NCBI GenBank assembly: GCA_023251835.1
Contig: JAHEXZ010000033.1
Span: forward strand, 1-48,816
DNA from: Bacteroidota bacterium
Lineage (GTDB): Bacteria; Bacteroidota; Bacteroidia; 2-12-FULL-35-15
Direction of reading: 5' to 3'
DNA: 48,816 nt
In this document: positions 9,194 to 18,976 of the stretch, in pieces
Layout: each line of letters starts with the position of its first letter
Position numbering within the stretch: position 1 is the first letter of the stretch
Position numbers and translations under genes: made by a program
Notes under the pieces: model-generated
Told to the model about the DNA's origin: nothing
The model's database searches: none
The model's input: only the letters and a program-made list of their open reading frames with translations

Positions 9194-9261
9194 AATATTA
9201 TATAATGTTGGTTTGATGAAAAATCATATTGTTTTATCAGTCCTGATCCGATAAGCAAATA

Positions 9262-10506
9262 TTAAGTATGATGGTGAATACTTTCTTCTAAATATGGATG
9301 TTGTTTTACCATCAACGGGCGTTTTGCAAGTGAACTGTGAACTATGAACAATAAGGCTCCAAGGAAACCCAGAGCTGTTCCAATCTCCATCCATCCTAAA
9401 TGCCAGTGTCCATTTACAGTTCCTGGCATTACCATCATAAATACATCTAACCAGTGGCCAACAAAGATGATACAACCCACAAACACTAAGAAGAAATAAT
9501 TACGTTTTGCGTCACGGCTCATTAACAATATCATAGGGAATACAAAATTCATAACGAACACAGTCCACATTAATCCCATATATCCAAAGTCATGTAAACG
9601 CTCCTGGAAATAGATAGTTTCTTCCGGGATATTGGTGTACCATATCAACATAAACTGCATAAACCATAAGTAACTCCATAAGAAACTGATTGCAAATACC
9701 CATTTTCCTATATCATGAATATGGCTGTCATTTACCTGTTGCAAATAGCCCTTGCGTTTCAGGTATAAAACAAAAAGGATAATGGTAGTCATTGCCGAAA
9801 TCCACATACCGGAGAAAGCATACCAGCCATACATAGTGCTGAACCAATGTACATCTATTGACATCATCCAGTCCCAGGCAGAAGTGGAAGAGGTTACAGC
9901 AAAAAATACAACAAAAACGGCTGCTTTACCCATTTGTTTGAAATGCAGTGCTGTACCACCTTGTAAATCCTGCTCTACGGAACGCTTGATAAAGCCTCTT
10001 TGGAACATGGTCCATACACCTACATAAAGAAGGGTTCTCAACCAGAAAAACCAAGGGGTAAAATAAGCGTACTTATTTGCGATTACTTCATCATATTTAG
10101 GCGATTCAGGATTGACTACATCCGGATCCATCCAGTGATACAGGTGATGTACATGCAATTGACCAGCAATAAGAATAATAAGCATTACAGCCCCTCCAAC
10201 CGGCAAATAGCTGGAAATAGCTTCAAACACTCTTTTTACAGCTACAGACCATGATACCTCGGCAACATATTGTAATGCCATAAAAAAGGTTGCTAACAAG
10301 CCTATCCCCATAAAAAACCAACCATTCACGAGCAGATTGGCCCATATACGTGTATGATGATATTCTTCATGGCTAACACCTTCAGGAGCATGGTCGGTTA
10401 AAAAACCGGCAATGATGCTAATAAAGCCAATTACCATTAAACCAATGGTAATATTTTTGGTTTTTTTAGTAAATGTATAATTCAAATTGTCCATATCTGT
10501 TTGCAT
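9262..10506 (-). CDS. actF: Alternative complex III, quinol oxidase membrane subunit ActF
   Basis: 414 residues with about ten transmembrane segments, from GLMVIGFISIIAGFL near residue 20 to the last span near 385-395. It is homologous to NrfD/ActC-type quinone-interacting subunits. In alternative complex III it packs against ActC in the membrane; the complex oxidises menaquinol and passes electrons to a cytochrome c or directly to an oxidase. The C-terminus is His-rich (SIHHHT). The start may be ATG 10506 or ATG 10494 (MDNLNYTF); the sequence does not decide. It is the last canonical gene of the leftward actABCDEF operon, 41 bp after actE. No cytochrome oxidase genes follow in this window. 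Confidence 0.92.
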   Translation of the reverse strand: MQTDMDNLNYTFTKKTKNITIGLMVIGFISIIAGFLTDHAPEGVSHEEYHHTRIWANLLVNGWFFMGIGLLATFFMALQYVAEVSWSVAVKRVFEAISSYLPVGGAVMLIILIAGQLHVHHLYHWMDPDVVNPESPKYDEVIANKYAYFTPWFFWLRTLLYVGVWTMFQRGFIKRSVEQDLQGGTALHFKQMGKAAVFVVFFAVTSSTSAWDWMMSIDVHWFSTMYGWYAFSGMWISAMTTIILFVLYLKRKGYLQQVNDSHIHDIGKWVFAISFLWSYLWFMQFMLIWYTNIPEETIYFQERLHDFGYMGLMWTVFVMNFVFPMILLMSRDAKRNYFFLVFVGCIIFVGHWLDVFMMVMPGTVNGHWHLGWMEIGTALGFLGALLFIVHSSLAKRPLMVKQHPYLEESIHHHT

Positions 10507-10547
10507 TTATCTTTAATTCTCAAAAAAATTCTGGTCGTTTGGGCTGT

Positions 10548-11192
10548 TTATTTCTTTTCTTCGGGTTTTGTTTCTGCTGGTGTTGCATTAGCCGCGATAT
10601 TTGCTGTTGCCATGCCTTCCGGGTTCTGCAATTTCTGAATATACAATACTACTTTCCATCGCTCTTCCTGTGTAAGTTGTGATGCATGAGGCCCCATTAA
10701 ACCCTTACCATAAGTGATTGTATGAAACATTTTTCCTTCAGGCAAATTTTTTAAAGCTCCTGTAAAAGATGGTGGTGAACCAGGTAACTTACCCCCAACA
10801 AGCCCGTCACCCTGACCGCTTGTTCCATGACAGTGAACACAGAACTTTCCATATAACTCTTCACCCTGTTTCAAATTAGTTTCATTCTTAGGAAGAGGAT
10901 TGTGTAAATGCCTTCCTGCATTGCCGTAACCAGCAGTATCATTACCATATACATAAGGAAGATACCCTCTGGCAACGGTACCTTTAACGGGTAATCGGTT
11001 TGCCTGCATTATTTCTCCGCTTTCAAGCATGGTGTAAGCCATATTACTTTCTAATGACGGAGAACGGTACATATCCGGCATAAATTCAACACCAGGACTG
11101 TTAGGATCACGCTTTTCGCAGGATGTAAAGCCGATGGCCAGGCAACTAAATAAACCAACTACGGAAACAGTTTTTATTACTTTTTTATTCAT
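10548..11192 (-). CDS. actE: Alternative complex III, monoheme cytochrome c subunit ActE
   Basis: 214-residue lipoprotein cytochrome. The signal peptide ends in IGFTSC, placing the acylated Cys near residue 25, so the protein is anchored at the periplasmic side. The cytochrome c domain has the single heme motif CVHCH near residue 117 and a likely axial Met in GKGLMGPHA. It accepts electrons from the ActB/ActA part of the complex. The C-terminal tail is Ala/Pro/Lys-rich and low complexity. Gene order between actD and actF is canonical. Confidence 0.92.
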   Translation of the reverse strand: MNKKVIKTVSVVGLFSCLAIGFTSCEKRDPNSPGVEFMPDMYRSPSLESNMAYTMLESGEIMQANRLPVKGTVARGYLPYVYGNDTAGYGNAGRHLHNPLPKNETNLKQGEELYGKFCVHCHGTSGQGDGLVGGKLPGSPPSFTGALKNLPEGKMFHTITYGKGLMGPHASQLTQEERWKVVLYIQKLQNPEGMATANIAANATPAETKPEEKK

Positions 11193-11268
11193 TATTTAAA
11201 GTATTATGTATTGTGTATCATATATTTAGTATTTTATTTGTACTTAATACTAAATACATTGTACTTCA

Positions 11269-11787
11269 TCATTTATATGAAATTTCTGTAGCACCACCGT
11301 TTTTCAATAATGCTTCAATATTGTTTTTATTTTCTTCTTTTGTTTCAATAACCATCAAAAACTTATCATCTGTAGTTCTTGGATCAGGATTTTTCGCCTT
11401 TACTCCCGGTAGCATCCAGCATCTTAAATAATAAGTAATTACCATTCCATGTGCCGCACAAAGAACTGTTGCCTCAAATGTAATCGGGATAAATGCCGGT
11501 ACGTTCATATAATAAGCAAAACTTGGTTTACCACCAACATCAGTAGGCCAGTCATAAACCATCATATACCACATCATCCAGGTTATCAAAAGAAGTCCGG
11601 TGATGCCATATATAAAAGCACAAATCGCTAAACGTGTCCGTGGAACACCAATAACACCGTCTATTCCATGTATGGGAAATGGCGAAAAAACATCTTTTAC
11701 TTTTATGCCTTTTGAACGAAGCTCTTTAGCTGTAGCCATCAATGGCTCTTCATCGTCATAAATTGCGTGTATTGCTACTGTGCTCAT
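11269..11787 (-). CDS. actD: Alternative complex III, membrane subunit ActD (DUF3341)
   Basis: 172 residues of the DUF3341 family: a soluble N-terminal part (AIYDDEEPLMATAKELRSKG, typical of ActD) and two transmembrane segments at about 50-72 and 100-122. It is a structural subunit that holds the quinone-binding modules together. ATG at 11787 is the natural start. It is separated from actC by a 207-bp gap holding a palindromic repeat element, and from actE by 76 bp. Confidence 0.92.
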   Translation of the reverse strand: MSTVAIHAIYDDEEPLMATAKELRSKGIKVKDVFSPFPIHGIDGVIGVPRTRLAICAFIYGITGLLLITWMMWYMMVYDWPTDVGGKPSFAYYMNVPAFIPITFEATVLCAAHGMVITYYLRCWMLPGVKAKNPDPRTTDDKFLMVIETKEENKNNIEALLKNGGATEISYK

Positions 11788-11804
11788 TTTACCTCTCCCT
11801 TAAT

Positions 11805-11933
11805 GAGGCTGTCTAAAAAGTCCATTCTTTCTGTCATTTCGAACGTAGTGAGAAATCTTCTCTATCGATTAGCAAGATGTTTCGCTACGCTCAACATGAC
11901 ATAAACATTTAAATTTATACTTCTCAGACAGCT
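11805..11933. repeat. About 129-bp palindromic element (GCTGTCT ends), copy 1
   Basis: Lies between actC and actD. The left end GAGGCTGTCTAAAAAGT and the right end CTCAGACAGCTTC are imperfect inverted repeats. The interior carries CTGTCATTTCGAACGTAGTG and AGAAATCTT, a short palindromic sequence found in the same form at 19119-19200. The element at 40219-40344 has the same ends and nearly the same length. Confidence 0.65.
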
Positions 11934-11994
11934 TCTGTTTATATTTTTTGTTTTAATTCTTAAACTATATTTTATTTACTTATAATTCTTTTAT

Positions 11995-13398
11995 TTAGTG
12001 ATGCCCATCATCATGTGAATGGCCATGCGCAGCTTTTTCTTTAAACTCCTGACCCGCTGACTTTAAAATTGATTTTAACTCTGCCTGTGCAATAACCGGG
12101 AAATAACGGGTAAATAACAGAAAGAAAGTAAAAAACATTCCGATTGTTCCTGTATAAATTCCAATATCAACAAACGAAGGATGGTACATATTCCAGGATG
12201 AAGGAAGATAGGTACGACACAGTGTAGGTACAATAATCACAAAACGTTCAAACCACATACCTATGTTTACAATAATAGACATAATAAAAGTAAAGGTAAG
12301 GCTGGTACGCAATTTTTTGAACCAGAAGAGCTGCGGAGAAACTACATTACAAGTCATCATACATGCATACGCCCACCAATATGGTCCTGTAGCACGGTTT
12401 AAGAATGCATACTGCTCATATTCCACTCCGGAATACCAGGACATAAACAACTCTGTTAAATAGGCTACCCCAACAATAGAACCTGTTACAATGATAACAA
12501 TATTCATATATTCAATGTGCTTGATAGTAATGTAGTTTTCCAAATGGTACACTTTACGTAAAATAATCAACAGCGTTAACACCATTGCAAAACCCGAAAA
12601 TACAGCACCGGCAACAAAATAAGGAGGGAAAATGGTAGTATGCCAGCCGGGAATTACAGCAGTGGCAAAGTCAGTAGATACGATAGAGTGAACAGAAAAC
12701 ACGAGTGGAGTTGATATACCGGCAAGTACCAATGATACTTCTTCAAAACGGCTCCAGTGACGTGCACTCCCACCCCATCCAAAACTTAAAATGCTATATG
12801 CTTTCTTCGCTACCGGCTTTACTGCTCTGTCACGAATCATTGCGAAATCCGGAACTAAACCTGTATACCAAAATACTAATGACACAGAAAAATAAGTAGA
12901 TACCGCAAACACGTCCCACATCAAAGGAGAGTTAAAATTAACCCATAATGAACCGAATTGGTTGGGTAATGGAAATAACCAATAATCTAACCACGGACGA
13001 CCTGTATGTAATAATACGAAGATAGCAGCACACATAACAGCAAAGATGGTCATCGCCTCTGCTGCACGGTTAATAGCCATCCTCCATTTCTGACGGAACA
13101 ATAATAATACGGCAGAAATCAATGTGCCGGCATGACCAATACCAATCCACCACACGAAATTAGTAATATCCCATGCCCAGTCAACACCATTATTAGACCC
13201 CCAAACACCTATACCTTCACCAATAGTGTAGGACAAACACCAAATTCCCCATAAAAAACAAAGAACAGAGACGGTGAGTAGCATATACCAATACTTTGTA
13301 GCTTTTCCCTCAATTGGTTTAACAATATCTTCAGTAATCTGATGATAGGTTTTACTACCAAGAATTAAGGGTTCTCTGATTTCTGATTCGTGCTGCAT
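11995..13398 (-). CDS. actC: Alternative complex III, quinone-binding membrane subunit ActC
   Basis: 467 residues of the NrfD/PsrC-like family with about ten transmembrane segments. It is the quinol-oxidising membrane subunit that sits under the iron-sulfur part of ActB. Recognisable segments include GIGHAGTLISAVLLLFRQKW and the Trp/Tyr-rich loops typical of ActC. The C-terminus is His-rich (HGHSHDDGHH). It is followed by a repeat-bearing gap before actD and preceded by a 171-bp gap with a 22-bp palindrome after actB. Confidence 0.94.
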   Translation of the reverse strand: MQHESEIREPLILGSKTYHQITEDIVKPIEGKATKYWYMLLTVSVLCFLWGIWCLSYTIGEGIGVWGSNNGVDWAWDITNFVWWIGIGHAGTLISAVLLLFRQKWRMAINRAAEAMTIFAVMCAAIFVLLHTGRPWLDYWLFPLPNQFGSLWVNFNSPLMWDVFAVSTYFSVSLVFWYTGLVPDFAMIRDRAVKPVAKKAYSILSFGWGGSARHWSRFEEVSLVLAGISTPLVFSVHSIVSTDFATAVIPGWHTTIFPPYFVAGAVFSGFAMVLTLLIILRKVYHLENYITIKHIEYMNIVIIVTGSIVGVAYLTELFMSWYSGVEYEQYAFLNRATGPYWWAYACMMTCNVVSPQLFWFKKLRTSLTFTFIMSIIVNIGMWFERFVIIVPTLCRTYLPSSWNMYHPSFVDIGIYTGTIGMFFTFFLLFTRYFPVIAQAELKSILKSAGQEFKEKAAHGHSHDDGHH

Positions 13399-13466
13399 AT
13401 TCTTTAATTACAAGTTGTTGATTCTTATTTTAAATAGAGATTTGGAGATTTTATGAATTGGAGAAT

Positions 13467-13488
13467 CCTGACCTGTCGTCAGGACAGG
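13467..13488. repeat. 22-bp dispersed palindrome, copy 2
   Basis: CCTGACCTG...CAGGACAGG between actB and actC. It is identical to 16919-16940 and is the reverse complement of 8674-8695. Confidence 0.85.
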
Positions 13489-13569
13489 TTGGAGTTTTAT
13501 TATTCTTTCCTTCTCTTCAATTATTTATTACACTTCTCTATTTCTCTATTTCACTAATTCTTTAATTAT

Positions 13570-16500
13570 TTATGCTTCTGCTTTTTCTGAATGGGATTCT
13601 TCTGTTTTTTTACCACTCTCTATTGTTTCCTCACAATTTCTTACTTTAGTTAAATAAGACAATGTGGGTTTAGTACCAACTTCTTCCAATATATAGTAAT
13701 TACGTCCTTCTTCTTCTTGTTTTCTGAGCTTACTAACTGCACTGTCAGGATCATTCAAATCACCAAATATAATTGCGTTGGTAGGACATGCTTCTGCACA
13801 GGCAGTAATTATCTCACCATCAATCAGTTTGCGTTCTGCTTTTTTAGCTTCCAGCTTACCAGCCTGAATACGCTGAATACACATAGAACATTTTTCCATC
13901 ACACCACGTGAACGTACTACTACATCCGGATTTAACACCATACGCCCTAATTCATCCTGTGTAGGATTAAATGTAAAATCAGAATTTCCGTTGTAGTTAA
14001 ACCAATTGAAACGTCTTACTTTATAAGGACAGTTATTTGCACAGTAACGTGTACCTACACAACGGTTGTAAGTCATTATATTTAATCCGTCAGAGCTATG
14101 ATTAGTAGCCAATACAGGACATACGTTCTCGCAGGGAGCATGATTACAATGCTGACATAACATTGGTTGGAATACCACTTTAGGATTTGCTGCCGAAGGA
14201 TTTTCCATATCTAAGTACATATCTATTGCTCCAACTCCTTCTTCTTTTGCAATTTCCTTATTCATATCGCTGCTATAATAGCGGTCGATACGCAACCAGT
14301 GCATTTCACGGGTTTTCATTACCTGGTCTTTTCCTACAACAGCAACATTGTTTTCGGCAGTACAGCTAACCACACAGGCACCACAACCAAAACAGGAGTT
14401 TAAGTCGATAGTCATACCCCAGCGATGGCCTAATTTTTCGTGTTCATCCCACAAATCAATAGTAACTGCTTTTTTAGGCCCGGAATGAGTTACCAGCATT
14501 TCATCAGGATTACCTGATTTAGGATTCTTTTTATAATTCTCTAAATTGGTTTCTTTTACAATTTCACGGCCCATTAAGGTGTGATGCACCTGGGTTCCGG
14601 CTGTTTCTGTTGTTTTACCGGCACTTTCAACTTTAACATCAAATGCAGCATAGCTTAATGTTCCATTTACCAGTTGTGAAAAAGGAAATACGTTCTTACC
14701 AATTACTCCACCCGTTTGTGTGCTTAGTTTACCTGCTTTATCTCTGCCATAACCAACAGCAATACCAATTGTTCCAGGTGCCTGCCCCGGTTGAGGAATA
14801 ACTGGTAATTCAACTGTTGTTCCATCAACGGTAACATTTACCACGCTTGCCTCCCTGTCCTGGCGCTCCATCAGGTAATATCCATTTTTCTTCATGTCAA
14901 TTGGCGACATGGTCACATAATTATCCCAGGTTATTCTTGATATAGGATCCGGCAATTCCTGTAGCCATGGATTATTGGCCTGATTGCCATTTCCAATTCC
15001 GGTTTTTTCATACAATGCAAGCTCAAACTCCCCGCCTTCTAAAGCATTGATTTCACGTGCAGCCTGTTTTAAATTAACCGTTGAAGTTGTTTTTTCTTCT
15101 TCTTTTTTATCTTTTTCTGCGCCTTTTGCTACCTCAACTTTCGGCTTCTCCTCTTTTTCACCCGCAGGCATTTCTGTTCCTTTACCTACTTCAATAGCAC
15201 CATCATGTAAAGAGTTGTTCCAGAACTCTGTAAAACTCATGTATTTACCTTGCATTGGAAATACACGCTCTGCCCATATTTTTTGTATGAAGGTATAATA
15301 ATCGTTGCTGTTGCCAGCCCATTTTAATAGTGTGTCCTGTGCCTGACGTGTTCCTGAATTTTCTTCCGCAAACAATGGCCGGATAGTAGGTTGTGATAAA
15401 CTATAATGGGCTTTTCTTGGATTAAAATCATTCCAGGATTCCAAATAGTGGTGGTCCGGACATATATAATTTGCCATAGAAGCTGTTTCATCAGCCCTGT
15501 CGGCAAATGAAATACGCAAACCTGCTTTATTATAAGCATCCGCAAATTTTAGCGCTGCCGGAGCTGTATAAACAGGATTTGTATTATAAGTGATAAGTGC
15601 ATCTACTTTTCCTGCTGCCATGTCAGTAACTAAATCAGCAAAAGCTTTATCATTACTCTGATTTATATAGCTTGGACTTTCCATATCAATGGTTTTTCCA
15701 TAACTACCAATCAATGTGTTGATTTCATTTATAATCAACTGCACATTTGTATCATTGGAACCACTTATTACCAATGATTTTCCTTTATTTGCAACAAGCT
15801 CTTTTGCAATTTTTGTAATAATTGCATTGTATGGCAACTCTGAAGAGGGTAATGTTGCCACTCCAACAATCTTAGCTATTTCATTATGCAGATTAACAAC
15901 CACTTTTGCCTGTTCTGAAACTTTAACAGGAATGCGTTCATCTGCATTAGCTCCTGTCAATGACAAATTAGATTCAAAGTGATAATGTTTCGACATTTCA
16001 GCTTTTTCTTTGCTTACTTTCCTGTTCTTTGTATACCCTACAGAAAAATCTTCTATCCAGTTTGCAAGGAAATCGGCACCGATACTTACAACCACCTGTG
16101 CATTCTCAAAACGATAGGTAGGAATAATTCCCTGTCCGAATGTTTGAGCATTGGCATTGGTTATTGCAGCATAAGAAATAGCATCATAAGTTATATGTTT
16201 TGTAGTAGGATATTTGGCTATAAAAGCATCAATTACCGCTTTTGTTGAAGGACTGATAATAGTAGATGATAAAACACGAATAGCTCCGCCTTTTGCTGTA
16301 ATTGCAGCCAATTTATCACCAATTTCAGAATCAACAGATGACCATGTTGCCGGATTGCCGTTTGCTAAAGGGCCTGTTAAACGGGATGAATCGTATAAAG
16401 AAAGAACCGATGCCTGTATACGGGCGTTGGTAGCCCCATTTGATACTTTTGACAGATTGTTCCCTGCAATTTTTATAGGACGGCCTTCTCTTGTTTTTAC

Positions 16501-16824
16501 TAATATGGAAGCATAATCTCTTCCATCAAAATAAGTAGAGGCATACCAGTTTGCTTCACCCGGGGTAATTTCTTCAGGTTTTACTACATATGGTATTGCT
16601 TTGTTTACAGGAGCTTCACAGGCAGCCAGCGATGCGGCAGCAACACTAAATCCTAAAAATTTCAGAAAATCTCTCCGGTTAGTGCCATTGTTAACGGTAA
16701 GATTGCTGTCATTTAAAAATTCTTCTACAGGTATTTGTTCTGCAAACTCATTATTTACTTTTTGAACAAATTCAGGACTATTGTTAAGCTCCTCCAGTCC
16801 TTTCCAGTATTTTTTTGTTGCCAT
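13570..16824 (-). CDS. actB: Alternative complex III, iron-sulfur/molybdopterin-like subunit ActB
   Basis: 1084 residues. The N-terminus has a Tat-like segment (RRDFLKFLGFSVAAASLAAC, about residues 50-69, with a possible lipid-attached Cys). Next comes a large domain related to molybdopterin oxidoreductases, which in ActB carries no cofactor. From about residue 790 there is a ferredoxin-like domain with four Cys clusters (CFGCGACVVSC, CQHCNHAPCENVCP, CVGTRYCANNC, CSMCIQ...CAEACP), for [3Fe-4S] and [4Fe-4S] centres. It links quinol oxidation in ActC to the hemes of ActA and ActE. A Glu/Lys-rich linker near residues 550-575 is low complexity. Both flanking gaps carry the 22-bp palindrome. Confidence 0.95.
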   Translation of the reverse strand: MATKKYWKGLEELNNSPEFVQKVNNEFAEQIPVEEFLNDSNLTVNNGTNRRDFLKFLGFSVAAASLAACEAPVNKAIPYVVKPEEITPGEANWYASTYFDGRDYASILVKTREGRPIKIAGNNLSKVSNGATNARIQASVLSLYDSSRLTGPLANGNPATWSSVDSEIGDKLAAITAKGGAIRVLSSTIISPSTKAVIDAFIAKYPTTKHITYDAISYAAITNANAQTFGQGIIPTYRFENAQVVVSIGADFLANWIEDFSVGYTKNRKVSKEKAEMSKHYHFESNLSLTGANADERIPVKVSEQAKVVVNLHNEIAKIVGVATLPSSELPYNAIITKIAKELVANKGKSLVISGSNDTNVQLIINEINTLIGSYGKTIDMESPSYINQSNDKAFADLVTDMAAGKVDALITYNTNPVYTAPAALKFADAYNKAGLRISFADRADETASMANYICPDHHYLESWNDFNPRKAHYSLSQPTIRPLFAEENSGTRQAQDTLLKWAGNSNDYYTFIQKIWAERVFPMQGKYMSFTEFWNNSLHDGAIEVGKGTEMPAGEKEEKPKVEVAKGAEKDKKEEEKTTSTVNLKQAAREINALEGGEFELALYEKTGIGNGNQANNPWLQELPDPISRITWDNYVTMSPIDMKKNGYYLMERQDREASVVNVTVDGTTVELPVIPQPGQAPGTIGIAVGYGRDKAGKLSTQTGGVIGKNVFPFSQLVNGTLSYAAFDVKVESAGKTTETAGTQVHHTLMGREIVKETNLENYKKNPKSGNPDEMLVTHSGPKKAVTIDLWDEHEKLGHRWGMTIDLNSCFGCGACVVSCTAENNVAVVGKDQVMKTREMHWLRIDRYYSSDMNKEIAKEEGVGAIDMYLDMENPSAANPKVVFQPMLCQHCNHAPCENVCPVLATNHSSDGLNIMTYNRCVGTRYCANNCPYKVRRFNWFNYNGNSDFTFNPTQDELGRMVLNPDVVVRSRGVMEKCSMCIQRIQAGKLEAKKAERKLIDGEIITACAEACPTNAIIFGDLNDPDSAVSKLRKQEEEGRNYYILEEVGTKPTLSYLTKVRNCEETIESGKKTEESHSEKAEA

Positions 16825-16918
16825 ATTTTATATATAAATTCTAAACTTTAAAATTCTAAATTCTAAAACCGGTTTTCAATCCCTACATCCTATCTTTTTA
16901 GAATTTAGAGATTAAAAT

Positions 16919-16940
16919 CCTGACCTGTCGTCAGGACAGG
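16919..16940. repeat. 22-bp dispersed palindrome, copy 3
   Basis: Same sequence and orientation as 13467-13488, between actA and actB. Here it is extended by an outer stem, TTAAAATCCT on the left and AGGATTTTAA on the right, so the folded structure is longer. Confidence 0.85.
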
Positions 16941-16949
16941 TTTAGGATT

Positions 16950-18203
16950 TTAATAATGACATTTACCACACTCTATACCACCCATTTTATCAACGGTGAT
17001 AGGTTGTCCCTTATATTTTTCAGCAAGTTTTTTATGAAGACTTTCATAATATGGATTGTCCTTCATACCTGGAACTTCAGTTTTTCTGTGACAGTCAATA
17101 CACCACCCCATAGTTAATGGACTAACCTGTTTTGCAGTAGTCATTTCTTTTATATCTCCATGGCAGTTTGCACAATCCTGTTTACCTACTTTTACATGCT
17201 GCTGATGAGAGAAATATACAAAATCCTGCAGGTTGTGAACTTTTACCCATTGAATAGGTTTTTGGGGCTTACTGTATTCCGCTTTATCAGGATCCCAACC
17301 GGCTGCTTCATATATCTTTGCTATTTCAGTAGTTCCGGTATTAGGGCCGCTTGAAATTCCTTTATGACAGTTCATGCAAATATTCACAGAAGGAATTCCT
17401 GCAGTCTTACTTTTTTCTACTCCCGAGTGACAGTACTGGCAGTTGATAGCATTATCGCCTGCATGCACTTTATGAGAGAAGGCAATTGGTTGTGTTGGAT
17501 GATATTCTTCATATACGCCAATGGCTTTTAGCGCATACCAGCCTTCAGTAAGCAAAGTACCAAGTATAAAAAGTACAATTACGCCTGTTGTGGTTTTATG
17601 GTTCACTACCCACATTTTAAACTCTCTCCAGGGGCCTATAGCTTCTTCTCCGGGTAAACCCATTCTTTCATTTTGTATGTTTTTCAGTGAATGGGCTACA
17701 CCACGTAAAACGCCAATGATAACAATCAAAAATGCAATAACACCAATCAGTATTGCCAGCGGATTAATACCTTTTTCTTCCGCTTTTTCTTCACCAGCCG
17801 CAGGGCTTTTTGCAGTAGTGGCTTCTTTGGGTTGGGGAGGGTTTTTGATATAAGTAACCAAAGCTGCAATTTCTTCGTCCGAAAGGTGGGTGAAAACACT
17901 CATTTCAGCACCATTGTTTTCTCCTACTATTTTTTTTGCATAAGCATCTCCGCTTTTTAGTACCTCTTTATTATTTTTAATCCATTTTGCAAGCCAGGCA
18001 TCATCTGGTACACGCGTACCTATTCCTTCCAAACCAGGACCAGCCAGCTTATTTTTACCTAAACTGTGACATACCGCACAGTTTTGCTTGAAAAGTTTTT
18101 CAGCATCTGCCGCAAAAGCCGAATTAAAACTGATTATAAATAGAAAAAGGGAGGAAATAGCTGCCAGAAATCGTCTTTGTGGCTTATTCAAAATTGTATC
18201 CAT
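16950..18203 (-). CDS. actA: Alternative complex III, multiheme cytochrome c subunit ActA
   Basis: 417 residues, first gene of the act operon. After a signal sequence there is a class I cytochrome c domain (CAVCH at residues 42-46, axial Met probably in GAEMSVF). A linker follows, then two transmembrane segments (about 147-167 and 206-220) and a pentaheme domain with CxxCH at 255, 276, 344, 368 and 412. That makes six heme-binding motifs. The pentaheme part is the usual ActA; the N-terminal monoheme cytochrome domain is an addition to the minimal family member, although similar fused forms may be common in this phylum. ATG at 18203 directly precedes the signal region. Confidence 0.93.
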   Translation of the reverse strand: MDTILNKPQRRFLAAISSLFLFIISFNSAFAADAEKLFKQNCAVCHSLGKNKLAGPGLEGIGTRVPDDAWLAKWIKNNKEVLKSGDAYAKKIVGENNGAEMSVFTHLSDEEIAALVTYIKNPPQPKEATTAKSPAAGEEKAEEKGINPLAILIGVIAFLIVIIGVLRGVAHSLKNIQNERMGLPGEEAIGPWREFKMWVVNHKTTTGVIVLFILGTLLTEGWYALKAIGVYEEYHPTQPIAFSHKVHAGDNAINCQYCHSGVEKSKTAGIPSVNICMNCHKGISSGPNTGTTEIAKIYEAAGWDPDKAEYSKPQKPIQWVKVHNLQDFVYFSHQQHVKVGKQDCANCHGDIKEMTTAKQVSPLTMGWCIDCHRKTEVPGMKDNPYYESLHKKLAEKYKGQPITVDKMGGIECGKCHY

Positions 18204-18521
18204 ATAGATTGATAATTATTAAATCTATGAAAAAAATCCCGCTTTTGAAGGGGTACTTTTTGTACTCGAGCGACAAAATTATAAGAAACATCCATTGACG
18301 ATAAAAAAAATGTTAAAAAAATATAATTTATAATCATTCTTAATAAACTCTTTTTTGACCGTTTTTTTTGGCTTTCAAAAAGACTACTTAGTCAAATGAA
18401 ACTTAATATTTGTCGAATTATCATTTTTGAGAAAAAAATTTAATCCCATTAAAAATTATATACCAAAAACTGTTTTTGAACCGTTTTATTGAATTAATTT
18501 TGCCACAGCAATAAAAACAAA
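18204..18521. other. 318-bp divergent promoter region between actA and the SPOR gene
   Basis: No gene is seen. On the minus strand a TAATTTTG box lies at 18274-18281, about 70 bp before actA, without a good upstream TTG. On the plus strand TAATTTTG at 18495-18502 has a TTG at 18476-18478 (16-bp spacing) and lies 20 bp before the SPOR gene. Both fit the Bacteroidota -7 consensus TAnnTTTG. Confidence 0.45.
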
Positions 18522-18944
18522 ATGAATCCGATAAGCAGAGCACTATTTTTTGTTATTTCATTTACTTTTATAAATCGCTATATCTATGCACAAACTGTAT
18601 CTGATACGGGAAAGATAGAGATTATACAGGATCAAAAAATAAATGAATTAGTAGATAAACACATCGAAATTAATTCAAAGGCTCCCATAAAAGGCTACAG
18701 AATTAAAATTCATTTTGGTTCGGATAAAAACAAAGCAAAAGAGGTTAAAGGAAGTTTTATCGCCAAATTTCCTAATGTGCCGGCTTATGAGAAATATGAC
18801 CAACCTAACTTTAATATTCGTGTAGGTGACTTCCGAACCAAATTAGAAGCTTATAAGTTTTTAAAAGAGATACAGCTTGATTTTCCTGCTGCTTTTATAG
18901 TTCAGGATGAAATTGAATTTCCTGGTAATAAACTTTCCGAATAA
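18522..18944 (+). CDS. SPOR-domain secreted protein
   Basis: 140 residues with a signal peptide (MNPISRALFFVISF...YAQ). The C-terminal part, about residues 58-130 (GYRIKIHFGSDKNKAKEV...FNIRVGDFRTKLEA), is a SPOR domain, the fold that binds denuded glycan strands of peptidoglycan. A role at the division septum or cell wall is likely. A SPOR gene divergent from actA is a common arrangement in Bacteroidota. Start ATG 18522 follows a -7-like box at 18495-18502. Confidence 0.85.
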   Translation: MNPISRALFFVISFTFINRYIYAQTVSDTGKIEIIQDQKINELVDKHIEINSKAPIKGYRIKIHFGSDKNKAKEVKGSFIAKFPNVPAYEKYDQPNFNIRVGDFRTKLEAYKFLKEIQLDFPAAFIVQDEIEFPGNKLSE

Positions 18945-18976
18945 TCTGCCGGTAAACTCACTTTTTTATATCCTAA

